Below are positions 7,046-16,326 of a stretch of 64,000 bases of DNA, piece by piece (position 1 is the first letter of the stretch; the number at the start of each line of letters is the position of its first letter). This DNA comes from Hyphomonas sp. (lineage in GTDB: Bacteria > Pseudomonadota > Alphaproteobacteria > Caulobacterales > Hyphomonadaceae): NCBI RefSeq assembly GCF_017792385.1, contig NZ_CP051230.1, positions 1,736,001-1,800,000 of the forward strand, in the 5' to 3' direction. The notes beneath the pieces were generated by a model. It saw nothing but the letters and a program-made list of their open reading frames with translations, searched no databases and was not told where the DNA came from. Both the position numbers and the translations under genes were made by a program.

Positions 7046-8857
7046 ATGAGACAGACTTTCGACATCAAGGGCGGCCCGCAGGACGGACGCGCCCATTTGC
7101 CCCTCGTTCGCGAACAGCTTTCCAAGGCGGGCCTCGATGGCCTTTATGTTCCGCATGATGATGAATACCAGAACGAATACCTGCCCGACGCGAATGAGCG
7201 TCTGGCCTGGGTCAGCGGCTTTACCGGTTCGTTCGGGTCCGCCTTCGTGTTCACCGACCGCGCCGTGATCTTCGCTGACGGTCGCTACACGCTTCAGGTG
7301 GCTGACCAGACCGATCCGGACCTCTGGCAGGTTCAGTCCGTGCCGGAGCCTGGCCCCTTCGGATGGCTGAAGGCGCAGGACATGGCGGGCAAGCGGATCG
7401 GCTATGATCCGAAACTGATGAGCCCGAATGATGTGGCCGCCATGGAAACGGCGGCCAAGGCCGCAGGGGCGGACCTCGTGGCGGTGGCCGACAATCCGAT
7501 CGATCTTGCCTGGGCAGACCGCCCCGACCAGCCTGCAGCGCCCGTCGTGCCACATGACGTGAAATTTGCCGGCAAGGCGCATGACACCAAGCGCGCTGAA
7601 ATCGGCCGGACGCTGAAGGCAGACAAGCTGGACGCGGCGGTGATCACGTCGCCGGCCTCCATCGCCTGGGCCTTCAATATCCGTGGCGGGGATGTCAGCT
7701 GCACGCCGCTGCCGCTCGGACGTGCCATCCTGTTTGCAGACGGGTCGGCAGATCTGTTCCTGGACGAGGTGAAAGTCTCGGATGAACTGCGCCAACATCT
7801 GGGCAACAGCGTCACGCTGCGCCCGCTGGCGGATCTCGAAAAAGGCCTTGCAGACCTGAAGGGCAAGTCGGTCAGCATCGACCCGGATGTCGCCTCGGCC
7901 TGGTTCTTCGACCAGTTGGAGCAGGCGGGTGCGAAGCCCGTGCGCCAGCGCGACCCAGTGGCCCTGCCCAAGGCCCGCAAGAATGAAGCGGAACTTGCCG
8001 GTTCGGCCGCCGCGCACATCCGGGATGGCGTGGCCCTGACCCGGTTCCTGCACTGGCTCGACACCGACGCCCAGAGCGGCGAGATCACCGAAATCGAGGC
8101 GGCCATCAAGCTGGAAGAATTCCGCGACGAGCTGGGCGGTCTGAACGATCTGTCCTTCCCGACCATTTCCGGGGCCGGACCGAATGGCGCGTTGCCGCAT
8201 TATCGCGTGTCCACTGCGTCGAACCGCAAGCTCGAACGCGGCAGCCTGTATCTCGTGGACAGCGGCGGCCAGTATCTGGACGGCACGACGGATGTGACCC
8301 GTACCGTCCCGATCGGTGATCCGAGTGCGGACATGCGCCGTCACTATACCCAGGTCCTGAAGGGGCATATTGCCCTTGCCGTGGTCCGCTTTCCGAAAGG
8401 TACCACAGGCACCCATCTGGATGTGCTGGCCCGTCACGCGCTGTGGCAGGCCGGGCTCGACTACCAGCACGGCACCGGCCATGGTGTCGGCGTCTATCTC
8501 GGGGTGCATGAAGGCCCTCAGCGCATCGCCAAGGGTTGGAGCCCGGTGCCGCTGGAGACCGGCATGATCGTTTCGAACGAGCCGGGCTATTACAGGGAAG
8601 GCCAGTACGGCATCCGGATCGAAAATCTGCAATTTGTCACCGCACCGGCGCCCATCGAGGGCGGCGAGATCGACATGTATGGCTTCGAATGCCTGACATT
8701 CGCCCCGCTTGCGCGGGACCTGATCGATCTGGCCCACCTGACCCGGGACGAGCGCGACTGGGTCGATGCCTATCATGCGAAAGTCTATGAATTGCTGGCC
8801 GACAAGCTCGATGGCCCGGTAAAGGACTGGCTGCGTGCGGCCTGCCTGCCGCTCTAG
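7046..8857 (+). CDS. pepP: Xaa-Pro aminopeptidase, M24B family
   Basis: 603-residue cytosolic metallopeptidase that removes N-terminal residues preceding proline. Two creatinase-type N-terminal domains are followed by an M24 pita-bread catalytic domain. Metal-site segments are YLVDSGGQYLDGTTDVTRT (two Asp ligands), GTGHGVGVYLGVHEGP (His), MIVSNEPGYY (Glu) and GIRIENLQFV (Glu). This long three-domain form is the eukaryotic-cytosolic APP1-like type common in alphaproteobacteria. ATG at 7046 has AGTAGGGGGC just upstream. Followed by the SOS-controlled recN promoter. Confidence 0.96.
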   Translation: MRQTFDIKGGPQDGRAHLPLVREQLSKAGLDGLYVPHDDEYQNEYLPDANERLAWVSGFTGSFGSAFVFTDRAVIFADGRYTLQVADQTDPDLWQVQSVPEPGPFGWLKAQDMAGKRIGYDPKLMSPNDVAAMETAAKAAGADLVAVADNPIDLAWADRPDQPAAPVVPHDVKFAGKAHDTKRAEIGRTLKADKLDAAVITSPASIAWAFNIRGGDVSCTPLPLGRAILFADGSADLFLDEVKVSDELRQHLGNSVTLRPLADLEKGLADLKGKSVSIDPDVASAWFFDQLEQAGAKPVRQRDPVALPKARKNEAELAGSAAAHIRDGVALTRFLHWLDTDAQSGEITEIEAAIKLEEFRDELGGLNDLSFPTISGAGPNGALPHYRVSTASNRKLERGSLYLVDSGGQYLDGTTDVTRTVPIGDPSADMRRHYTQVLKGHIALAVVRFPKGTTGTHLDVLARHALWQAGLDYQHGTGHGVGVYLGVHEGPQRIAKGWSPVPLETGMIVSNEPGYYREGQYGIRIENLQFVTAPAPIEGGEIDMYGFECLTFAPLARDLIDLAHLTRDERDWVDAYHAKVYELLADKLDGPVKDWLRAACLPL

Positions 8858-8877
8858 CGCGTTAACGAAAAACAGGC

Positions 8878-8906
8878 TTGTTCCTGTTTTGTTCCAGTGG
8901 TAGATC
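8878..8906 (+). promoter_or_regulatory. recN promoter overlapped by a LexA box
   Basis: GTTC-CTGTTTT-GTTC at 8880-8894 is an exact match to the alphaproteobacterial LexA (SOS) box GTTC-N7-GTTC. It covers a -35-like TTGTTC (8878-8883), which is followed after 17 bp by TAGATC (8901-8906) as the -10. LexA binding would block RNA polymerase, giving DNA-damage induction of recN and probably ligA. Confidence 0.85.
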
Positions 8907-8941
8907 ATGGCCAGTAGACTCTGTGGAGACTGGCCATGATC
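8903..8941 (+). repeat. 13-bp perfect inverted repeat spanning the recN start codon
   Basis: Arm GATCATGGCCAGT (8903-8915), a 13-nt spacer carrying GGAG (8925-8928), then the exact reverse complement (8929-8941), which contains the recN ATG at 8936. In RNA starting upstream of 8903 this would pair the start codon. The predicted SOS transcript, however, would start near 8912 and lose most of the left arm. Confidence 0.7.
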
Positions 8942-10618
8942 CTTTCACTTTCGATACGTGATTTTGTCCTGATTGACCGCCTGGACATCGAACCCGGCAA
9001 CGGCTTCACCGCGCTGACGGGCGAAACCGGGGCGGGCAAATCCATCATTCTAGATGCCTTGTCCGTGGCGATGGGGCACGGGTCCGACCGCGCCATGATC
9101 CGGGCAGGGCAGGACCAGTCATCCGTGGCGGTGGAGTTTTCTCCTCCTGTCGATCACCCTGTCTGGGCGGCGCTTGCCGAAAGCGGAATTGACGCCACGC
9201 CGGACGAGACCCTGACCCTGAAGCGCGTGCTGCGCCGGGCGGGTCCGGCCCGGGCCTTCCTGAATGACCAGCCGGTCAGCGCTGCGCTTCTGTCGGAGAT
9301 CGGGGACCTTCTGGTCGAGATTCATGGTCAGCATGCGGCCTCTTCCCTGATGAAGCCGTCATCGCACAGACGCTTGCTGGACCAGTTTGCCGGCAATGAG
9401 TCCCTGTTGAAGGCGTGCGCGGAGGCCCATGCCCTGATGGCAGAGGCCGTCGGGAAACGGGAAGCCCTGGAGGCGGCGCATGCAAAGGCCATCGAGCAGC
9501 GCGACTGGCTGAGTGAGGCGGTGGACGAATTGTCCGGGCTCGGGCCGCGGGCCGGGGAGGCTGCCCAGCTGACCGAACGCCGAACCCTGCTGATGCAGTC
9601 CGAGCGGGTCACCGAAGCGGTCCGGGAAGCGGAAACGGTGCTTGAGGATTCCGGAGTGGAGGATGCGCTGGCCCGGGCCGCGCGGGCGACGGATCGCATC
9701 TGCCGTCTGCCCGGTTTCGAGGCGTCTGACGAGGCTCTGCCCGTCGCGGCACGCGCAGCTGCAGAGGCGGTCGAACGGGCCCTGATCGAGGCACGTGAAG
9801 CGGCCAGCGCGATTGGCCAGCTGGAACGCCTGGTCGATCACGACTCGGCTGAACTGGACAGTGCTGAGGCTCGCCTGTTTGCCTTGCGTGCGGCCGCCCG
9901 AAAGCATGGCTGCGATCCCGACCTCCTGCCGGACATGCTGGACTCGCTCAGCCAGCGTCTTGACCTGGTCGAAGCGGGGGAAGATGCCCTTAAGGCCGCC
10001 CGAAAGGCCGAGGCGGCTGCGCGCGCTGACTGGCACCAGGCCGCCGGCAAGCTGTCGGAGGCTCGCAAGGCGGCGGCCACACGACTCGAAAAGGCCATTG
10101 CGCGGGAGTTGAAGCCCCTGAAGCTTGGCCGCTCTGTCATCCGCGTGGCGATCGCGCCCCTGCCGGACGGCGAGGGCGGGCCGCACGGCACCGACCGGAT
10201 CGAGTTCGATGCCGAGACCAATCCCGGGGCCGGCTTCGGACCGCTTCGCAAGATCGCGTCCGGCGGGGAACTGGCACGGGTGTCGCTGGCGCTGAAATGC
10301 GCCCTCGCCGAAGCTGGCACCGCGCCGACACTGATCTTCGATGAGGCCGATCAGGGAGTAGGCGGCGCCGTGGCGGCGGCCATTGGCGAACGCCTGGTCT
10401 CGCTTGGCCAGTCCCGCCAGGTCTTCGCCATCACGCACAGCCCACAGGTCGCCGCCTCTGCAGCCACCCAATGGCTCGTGGAGAAGGGGGCTGGCGGCTC
10501 ACGCATACGCGGGCTAGATGACAGCAGCAGGCAGGAAGAAATTGCCCGAATGTTGTCCGGCGCCGAAGTCACCGCAGAGGCCCGCGCAGCAGCCGGGAGG
10601 TTGTTGGAGGATGCATGA
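8936..10618 (+). CDS. recN: DNA repair protein RecN
   Basis: 560-residue SMC-like ATPase that acts at DNA double-strand breaks in recombination repair. Walker A GETGAGKS at residues 29-36, a central coiled-coil-rich region, then an ABC signature KIASGGELARVSLALK and Walker B TLIFDEADQGVGG. Length is normal for RecN. Preceded by a LexA box and an unusual palindrome containing its start codon. Its stop overlaps the ligA start (ATGA), so the two are translationally coupled. In other alphaproteobacteria recN lies near lpxC and bamD; here recN-ligA faces them on the opposite strand. Confidence 0.97.
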   Translation: MILSLSIRDFVLIDRLDIEPGNGFTALTGETGAGKSIILDALSVAMGHGSDRAMIRAGQDQSSVAVEFSPPVDHPVWAALAESGIDATPDETLTLKRVLRRAGPARAFLNDQPVSAALLSEIGDLLVEIHGQHAASSLMKPSSHRRLLDQFAGNESLLKACAEAHALMAEAVGKREALEAAHAKAIEQRDWLSEAVDELSGLGPRAGEAAQLTERRTLLMQSERVTEAVREAETVLEDSGVEDALARAARATDRICRLPGFEASDEALPVAARAAAEAVERALIEAREAASAIGQLERLVDHDSAELDSAEARLFALRAAARKHGCDPDLLPDMLDSLSQRLDLVEAGEDALKAARKAEAAARADWHQAAGKLSEARKAAATRLEKAIARELKPLKLGRSVIRVAIAPLPDGEGGPHGTDRIEFDAETNPGAGFGPLRKIASGGELARVSLALKCALAEAGTAPTLIFDEADQGVGGAVAAAIGERLVSLGQSRQVFAITHSPQVAASAATQWLVEKGAGGSRIRGLDDSSRQEEIARMLSGAEVTAEARAAAGRLLEDA

Positions 10619-12732
10619 GCGAGGCAATTCCGGTCGAGACCCTCACCCCGGAAGAGGCGGCCGCTGAACTTGCGCGCCTCGCCGCGCTGATCGCCGAAGC
10701 CGATGCGGCCTATTACCAGGAAGATGCACCGGTCCTCACCGATGCGGAATATGATGCAGCCCGCCAGCGCAACCTCGCCATCGAGGCCCGCTTCCCGGAT
10801 CTCAAGCGGGAAGACAGTCCGTCCGACCGCGTCGGCGCCGCGGCGCAGGACGGCTTCACCAAGGCCGCACATGCTGCGCCCATGCTCTCGCTCGACAATG
10901 CGTTCTCGGATGAGGATGTCGAGGAATTCGCCGGACGTATCCGCCGGTTTCTCGGCCTTGGCGCGGACGAGACACTGGACATCACAGCCGAGCCCAAGAT
11001 TGATGGCCTGTCGCTCAGCCTGACCTATGAGAAGGGTCTGCTGAAACGCGCTGCAACACGGGGAAACGGCCAGGTCGGCGAAGATGTCACCGCCAACGCG
11101 AAGACGCTGAAGGACATTCCGGCCAAACTTGCAGGGCAGGGCTGGCCGGAATTCATCGAGATCCGCGGCGAGGTCTATATGAGCCATGCCGATTTTGCGG
11201 CGCTCAATGCGCGCGAGGAGGCCGCCGGCCGCAAGGTCTTCGCCAATCCGCGCAATGCCGCCGCCGGCAGCCTGCGCCAGCTCGACACCGAGATCACCAA
11301 ATCCCGTCCGCTCAATTTCTTCGCCTATGCCTTCGCGGCCGAAAGCGCGTCCTTTGCCGACACCCAGATGGCGGCGGTGGCCGCGCTGTCAGACTGGGGC
11401 TTCAAAACCAACCCGCTGATGGCTTGCAGTGACGGTGTCGCGAGACTGATTGAAACTTATCGGGACATAGAGAAACAGCGTGCAACGCTGGGCTATGACA
11501 TCGATGGCGTCGTCTACAAGGTGAACCGGCTCGACTGGCAGCAGCGCCTCGGCTTTGTCAGCCGCGCCCCGCGCTGGGCCATTGCCCACAAATTCCCGGC
11601 CGAGAAGGCCACCACCCGGCTGGAGGCCATCGACATCCAGGTCGGCCGCACCGGGTCGCTGACGCCGGTTGCGCGGCTGACACCGGTCACGGTTGGCGGC
11701 GTGGTGGTATCGAATGCAACGCTGCACAATGAAGATGAAATCGAACGGCTCGGTGTGAAACCGGGTGACACGGTTGAAATACAGCGGGCAGGGGATGTGA
11801 TCCCCCAGGTTCTGCGTGTGGTGAAGGATGGCGGCGGTGCGCCCTGGCACATGCCGGAGACCTGTCCGGTGTGCGGGTCTGCCGCCGTGCGCGAGATCGA
11901 CGACAAGGGGGAGGCCGATGTCCGCCGGCGCTGCACGGGCGGCCTCGTCTGTCCTGCACAGGCCGTTGAAAGATTGAAGCATTTTGTCTCCCGCAAGGCC
12001 CTGGACATTGACGGGCTCGGCGCGAAACAGGTGCAGCTCTTCCATGAGAAAGGGGTCGTCAGAGCCCCGCAGGACATCTTCCGCCTGGCGGACCGGATTG
12101 CCGCGGAAGGCCTGCCTCCGCTCGAGGAATGGGACGGGTTCGGCAAGGCGTCCGCACGCAAGCTGTTCGACGCCATCGACGCCCGCCGGAACGTGCCCTT
12201 CGCCCGCTTCCTCAACGGCCTCGGCATCCGTCACGTAGGCCAGACCACGTCCCAGCTCTATGCGCGCCATTTCCTGACCTGGCAGGCCTTCTGGCAGACG
12301 GTTGAGCGCGCGGCGGAAGGCGGCGCGGACTCCGAGGCCTTCGCAGAGCTGACGGGCATTGACGGGATCGGGCAGGCGGCCGCCGGAGCGCTGGTCGACT
12401 TCGATGCCGAGCCGCACAATCGCGACATGCTCGCCGCCCTGCTGTCGGAAGTCACCATACAGGACGAGGAGGCGGTCGCCTCGGACAGCCCCGTCGCGGG
12501 CAAGACCATCGTGTTCACAGGCACGCTGGAACGCATGACGCGGGACGAAGCAAAGGCGCGGGCCAGCGCGCTTGGCGCAAAGGTTTCCGGCTCGGTCTCT
12601 GCCAAGACGGACATTCTCGTCGCCGGTCCCGGCGCCGGGTCGAAGCTGAAGAAAGCCGAAACCCTCGGCGTCCAGACGCTGACGGAAGATGAGTGGTTTG
12701 ACCTGATCGGCGGCCAGGCCGGGGCGGAGTAG
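10615..12732 (+). CDS. ligA: NAD-dependent DNA ligase
   Basis: 705-residue ligase that seals nicks in replication and repair using NAD+. Ia domain with AYYQEDAPVLTDAEYD, adenylation site KIDG (residues 128-131, Lys128 nucleophile), OB fold, a zinc finger visible as CPVCGSAAVREID with further Cys at CTGGLVCPAQA, HhH repeats and a C-terminal BRCT domain beginning VAGKTIVFTGTLERMTRDEA. All the domains expected of LigA are present. Four-base overlap with recN implies shared transcription, so it may be raised in the SOS response. Converges on bamD 16 bp away. Confidence 0.98.
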   Translation: MSEAIPVETLTPEEAAAELARLAALIAEADAAYYQEDAPVLTDAEYDAARQRNLAIEARFPDLKREDSPSDRVGAAAQDGFTKAAHAAPMLSLDNAFSDEDVEEFAGRIRRFLGLGADETLDITAEPKIDGLSLSLTYEKGLLKRAATRGNGQVGEDVTANAKTLKDIPAKLAGQGWPEFIEIRGEVYMSHADFAALNAREEAAGRKVFANPRNAAAGSLRQLDTEITKSRPLNFFAYAFAAESASFADTQMAAVAALSDWGFKTNPLMACSDGVARLIETYRDIEKQRATLGYDIDGVVYKVNRLDWQQRLGFVSRAPRWAIAHKFPAEKATTRLEAIDIQVGRTGSLTPVARLTPVTVGGVVVSNATLHNEDEIERLGVKPGDTVEIQRAGDVIPQVLRVVKDGGGAPWHMPETCPVCGSAAVREIDDKGEADVRRRCTGGLVCPAQAVERLKHFVSRKALDIDGLGAKQVQLFHEKGVVRAPQDIFRLADRIAAEGLPPLEEWDGFGKASARKLFDAIDARRNVPFARFLNGLGIRHVGQTTSQLYARHFLTWQAFWQTVERAAEGGADSEAFAELTGIDGIGQAAAGALVDFDAEPHNRDMLAALLSEVTIQDEEAVASDSPVAGKTIVFTGTLERMTRDEAKARASALGAKVSGSVSAKTDILVAGPGAGSKLKKAETLGVQTLTEDEWFDLIGGQAGAE

Positions 12733-12748
12733 GCCGCGGCGCGGTGCC

Positions 12749-13588
12749 CTATTTGCCGCCCGGGATAATCCGCTGCAGCAGCGTGCGGCGGGTCTCACCG
12801 TCCAGCGCTTCCGGGTCGAGCCCTTCATTGGTCAGGAGGCGATAGCTCATCCGGTACCAGTCGCTGTCCGGATAATTGTATCCCAGCGTGGAACCGACCG
12901 CGAGCGCCTGATCACGCAGGCCAAGCGTCAGATAGGCTTCGACCAGCCGGTGCAGCGCCTCAGGCGCGTGGGAGGTCGTGTCATAGGTTTTGACCACTGT
13001 GCGGAAACGGTTGATTGCCGACAGGGTCTGGTTGTTGCGCAGATACCAGCGGCCAACGGTCATTTCCTTGCCCGCCAGCTGGTCGCGAACCATGTCCAGT
13101 TTCACCTGGGAGTCCCGCGCATACTGGCTGTCCGGGAAGCGGCGGATGACATCCACCAGAGCGTCGCGCGCGCGCTCGGTCGTGCCCTGGTCGCGGCCCA
13201 CATCGGTAATTTGGTCAAAATGGCTCGCCGCGATCAGGTAGTAGGCATACTCCGCCTCCGAGCCGCCCGGATGCAGCGCCAGATAGCGCTGCGCGCCAGA
13301 GATCGCTTCGTCATAGTTGCGGGACTGGTAATGCGCGAATGCCGTCATGACCATCGAGCGGCGCGCCCATTCCGAATAGGGGTGCTGGCGCTCCACCTCG
13401 TTGAACAGCAGCACGGCCTGATCATAGTCCCGCTTGTCCAGTTCCGAAGCCGCCTGATTGTAGAGCTGCTCCACCGGGCGCTCGACATAGGCCAGTTCCT
13501 GGCGGCGCTGGTCGCGCGACTGGCACGCGGTCAGGGCGATTGCGGACGTCGCAATCAGGACAATCGGAAGTTTCGGGAAGACTCGCAT
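12749..13588 (-). CDS. bamD: Outer membrane protein assembly factor BamD
   Basis: 279-residue lipoprotein of the BAM complex that inserts beta-barrel proteins into the outer membrane. Signal peptide with lipobox ALTAC (Cys22), then tetratricopeptide-like repeats: LYNQAASELDKRDYDQAVLLF, RNYDEAISGAQRYLALHPGG, GRWYLRNNQTLSAINRF and HRLVEAYLTLGLRDQA. It lies downstream of lpxC on the same strand, the usual alphaproteobacterial arrangement. About 100 bp separates it from lpxC, so it may have its own promoter. Converges on ligA. Confidence 0.96.
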   Translation of the reverse strand: MRVFPKLPIVLIATSAIALTACQSRDQRRQELAYVERPVEQLYNQAASELDKRDYDQAVLLFNEVERQHPYSEWARRSMVMTAFAHYQSRNYDEAISGAQRYLALHPGGSEAEYAYYLIAASHFDQITDVGRDQGTTERARDALVDVIRRFPDSQYARDSQVKLDMVRDQLAGKEMTVGRWYLRNNQTLSAINRFRTVVKTYDTTSHAPEALHRLVEAYLTLGLRDQALAVGSTLGYNYPDSDWYRMSYRLLTNEGLDPEALDGETRRTLLQRIIPGGK

Positions 13589-13689
13589 GGCAGGGCAGGC
13601 GCTTTCTGCTGTGAAGATCAGGCTAACTGCTTAGCGCGAACCTGCAGGGTTTTCCAAGCAGGTTTCTCAGGCCATGTCCGCTAGAGTTG

Positions 13690-14616
13690 TCAAACGGCCG
13701 CAGACCGGCGTGCCGCCACCACGGCGGACGCTTCGACATCCGTCTCCCAGCACCAGGCCGATGGCGTCTCCAGCAGCTTGCGCACCAGAAGATTGTTGAT
13801 CGAATGACCCGGTTGAACCGCGTCGTACCGACCGGCAATCGGCGCGCCTGCCAGCATCAGGTCGCCCACCGCGTCGAGCATCTTGTGACGCACGAATTCA
13901 TCCTCGGACCGCAGGCCTTCGGGATTCATGATTTCACCATTGTCGACCACGACGGCATTTTCGAGCGACCCGCCACGCGCCAGGCCCATCGACCGCAGCA
14001 TGTCTACGTCGCGGGCAAATCCGTAGGTGCGCGCGAACGCCAGATCGCGGGCAAACATGCCCGGTGCTAGTTGCAGCGTCATTTCCTGAACGCCAATCAC
14101 GGAGTCATCATATTCGATCCGCGCATTCAGCGTCAGGAATGTGTCCGGGGCGGGGGAGAGGCTGGCGCGTTTGGGGCCGTCCTCGATCTCGATCCGCTCC
14201 AGGATGCGGATGCGGCGCCGGGGCGCTGATTGCTGTTTCAGGCCGGCCTGCAGAAGCAATTCGCAATACACGGCCGAAGATCCGTCCATGATCGGAACTT
14301 CCGGACCATCAATCTCCACCAGCAGATTGTCGATGCCGACGCCTGCCAGCGCGGCCATCAGGTGTTCCACAACCGCGACGGACACGCCGGCGTCATTGGT
14401 CAGCGTCGTGCCCAGCTGTGTGTCGGTAACATGTTCGGCGTCGGCCGGAATGGACGTGTCGGACCCGGCCAGGTCCGTGCGGCGAAACACGACGCCCGTG
14501 CCAGCCGGGGCCGGCTTCAGGACAAGCCGGGCCTTCTCTCCACTGTGCACGCCAACACCCGCGCAGACGGCGGGACGAGCAATCGTCTGCTGAAATTCTA
14601 CACTACCGGACAACAC
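13690..14616 (-). CDS. lpxC: UDP-3-O-acyl-N-acetylglucosamine deacetylase
   Basis: Zinc enzyme of the committed step of lipid A synthesis. Recognisable segments are FQQTIARPAVCAGVGVHSG at the N-terminus, VEHLMAALAGVGIDNL (zinc His), GPEVPIMDGSSA, and HKMLDAVGDLMLAG with the other zinc His/Asp. GTG at 14616 is proposed as start because GGAGG lies 5 nt upstream and the family N-terminus begins there. The frame is open to an ATG at 14664, but that site lacks a ribosome-binding site and adds a non-family extension. A hairpin separates it from ftsZ upstream. Confidence 0.96.
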   Translation of the reverse strand: MLSGSVEFQQTIARPAVCAGVGVHSGEKARLVLKPAPAGTGVVFRRTDLAGSDTSIPADAEHVTDTQLGTTLTNDAGVSVAVVEHLMAALAGVGIDNLLVEIDGPEVPIMDGSSAVYCELLLQAGLKQQSAPRRRIRILERIEIEDGPKRASLSPAPDTFLTLNARIEYDDSVIGVQEMTLQLAPGMFARDLAFARTYGFARDVDMLRSMGLARGGSLENAVVVDNGEIMNPEGLRSEDEFVRHKMLDAVGDLMLAGAPIAGRYDAVQPGHSINNLLVRKLLETPSAWCWETDVEASAVVAARRSAAV

Positions 14617-14698
14617 ACCAACCTCCAGTTTCAACAGGGATTTTGGGGGGTCGGGGCGCGACATTCAAAACACGGCTTGTTTCCACGTGTTACAAAAT

Positions 14699-14722
14699 GG
14701 GCCGGAAACAGTGTTCCGGCCC
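14699..14722 (-). terminator. Hairpin between ftsZ and lpxC
   Basis: Perfect 9-bp inverted repeat GGGCCGGAA / TTCCGGCCC with a 6-nt loop, followed on the minus strand by a short T-rich stretch (CATTTTG). A weak terminator or attenuator that could separate ftsZ from lpxC-bamD transcription. Confidence 0.5.
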
Positions 14723-14781
14723 TGAATTAATTGAATTTTTTCTGTAACAAGGCCTCTTTGTGCACCTGCACAATGTTGCCA

Positions 14782-16236
14782 TCAGTGATTGGCTGACCGG
14801 CGCAGGAAGGCTGGAATCTCCAGATCGGCATCATCAAAGGGAGCCGGCTCGGGATGATCATCGGGAGAAGACACGATATTGGAGCCGGATTCCGGGGCGG
14901 GATGATCGTCATTCTCGCCCTGGGTGTTGCGGCGCCAGCCGAACAGGTTGGAGAAGCCGGATGAGCCGTGGCGGCCTTCATCTTCGGCGGGTACATCCGT
15001 TTTCTTGCTGAAGATCGCATCGGCCTGCACCTGGTCTTCCCCTTCGCTGCCTTCGAAATGTTCGGCAGGCAGGGATTGTCCCGGGAAATCGCTGCGTGGA
15101 TCGGTTTCCTCCGACCGGAGGGCAGGGGAGTGATGCAGGATCACTTTCGGACGGTCCTCATCCACGGTTTCGGGCGCGACGGCGTCCTCTTCGGCCTCGG
15201 CCTCCGTTTCGACCACAGCTTCGTCCTCGATCGGCTCTGCAATCGGCTGGCGAACGGTCTCGGCAACCGGCGGGGCCGGTTTCACGGCGGCCATGATGGC
15301 GTCGACACCGGCCGCAACGACCGAAACGCGGATCTTGCCTTCCAGTTCGGTGTCGAACGCGGATCCGAGAATGATGTTCGCATCCGGGTCGACTTCGCGG
15401 CGCACCTCATTGGCAGCCTCGTCGAGTTCGAACAGCGTCATGTCATAGCCGCCGGTGATGTTGATCAGGACGCCCTTGGCGCCCTTCATCGAGATATCGT
15501 CCAGCAGCGGATTGTCGATGGCCAGGCGGGCCGCCTCCAGGGCGCGGTTCTCGCCTTCCGCCTCGCCCATGCCCATCATGGCGGCACCCATGCCGCGCAT
15601 GATCGAGCTGACATCGGCGAAGTCGAGATTGATCAGGCCGGGCATGACCATCAGATCGGTGATGCCGCGCACGCCGGAATAGAGCACATCATCGGCCATG
15701 CGGAAGGCTTCCGCGAATGTGGTGCGGTCATTGGCAATGCGGAACAGGTTCTGGTTCGGCACGACGATCATCGTGTCGACATAGTTCTGGATGCTGGCCA
15801 GACCTTCCTCGGCAAACGCCATCCGCCGCGTGCCTTCAAAGCTGAACGGCTTGGTTACAACGGCCACGGTCAGCACACCCATTTCCTGGGCTGCGCGGGC
15901 GATCACCGGCGCGGCGCCTGTGCCCGTACCGCCGCCCATCCCGGCGGCAATGAACACCATATGGGCCCCGTCGAGACGGGCGCGAATGTCTTCGAGGGAT
16001 TCTTCTGCCGCCTTTGCGCCCACATCGGGCCGCGCGCCGGCGCCGAGGCCGGACGTGGTTTCAGGGCCCAGCTGGATGCGGTTTTCCGTTTTCGAGCGGG
16101 ACAGCGCCTGGGCGTCCGTGTTGGCGACGATGAACTCGACCCCCTGCAGGTTCGCCTCGATCATGTTGTCGACAGCATTGCCTCCGGCGCCGCCAACTCC
16201 AAAGACCAGGATCCTGGGCTTGAGCTCATGTGTCAT
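14782..16236 (-). CDS. ftsZ: Cell division protein FtsZ
   Basis: 484-residue tubulin-like GTPase that forms the division ring. GTP-binding motifs: GVGGAGGNAVDNMI, the tubulin signature GGGTGTGA (residues 101-108), and NQNLFRIANDRTTFAEAFRMAD. After the GTPase core (to about residue 320) comes a long acidic, low-complexity linker, and the protein ends in the conserved C-terminal peptide DLEIPAFLRRSAN, which binds FtsA and other partners. Long linkers are usual in Caulobacterales. A CtrA-like box lies about 60 bp upstream, between ftsA and ftsZ, so ftsZ probably has its own promoter besides read-through from ftsQA. Confidence 0.98.
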   Translation of the reverse strand: MTHELKPRILVFGVGGAGGNAVDNMIEANLQGVEFIVANTDAQALSRSKTENRIQLGPETTSGLGAGARPDVGAKAAEESLEDIRARLDGAHMVFIAAGMGGGTGTGAAPVIARAAQEMGVLTVAVVTKPFSFEGTRRMAFAEEGLASIQNYVDTMIVVPNQNLFRIANDRTTFAEAFRMADDVLYSGVRGITDLMVMPGLINLDFADVSSIMRGMGAAMMGMGEAEGENRALEAARLAIDNPLLDDISMKGAKGVLINITGGYDMTLFELDEAANEVRREVDPDANIILGSAFDTELEGKIRVSVVAAGVDAIMAAVKPAPPVAETVRQPIAEPIEDEAVVETEAEAEEDAVAPETVDEDRPKVILHHSPALRSEETDPRSDFPGQSLPAEHFEGSEGEDQVQADAIFSKKTDVPAEDEGRHGSSGFSNLFGWRRNTQGENDDHPAPESGSNIVSSPDDHPEPAPFDDADLEIPAFLRRSANH

Positions 16237-16294
16237 TCGTCGTCCTCACCTTACCGCCTGTGCCATGCCGAGGCGCCAAAATGACGCGTTGCAG

Positions 16295-16309
16295 CTAAGA
16301 AGCGGTTAA
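16295..16309 (-). promoter_or_regulatory. CtrA-like binding site upstream of ftsZ
   Basis: Minus strand reads TTAA-CCGCTTC-TTAG, one base from the CtrA consensus TTAA-N7-TTAA, centred about 65 bp before the ftsZ start. CtrA control of ftsZ is established in Caulobacter. Confidence 0.6.
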
Positions 16310-16326
16310 GTGATTCGCGATTGGCG

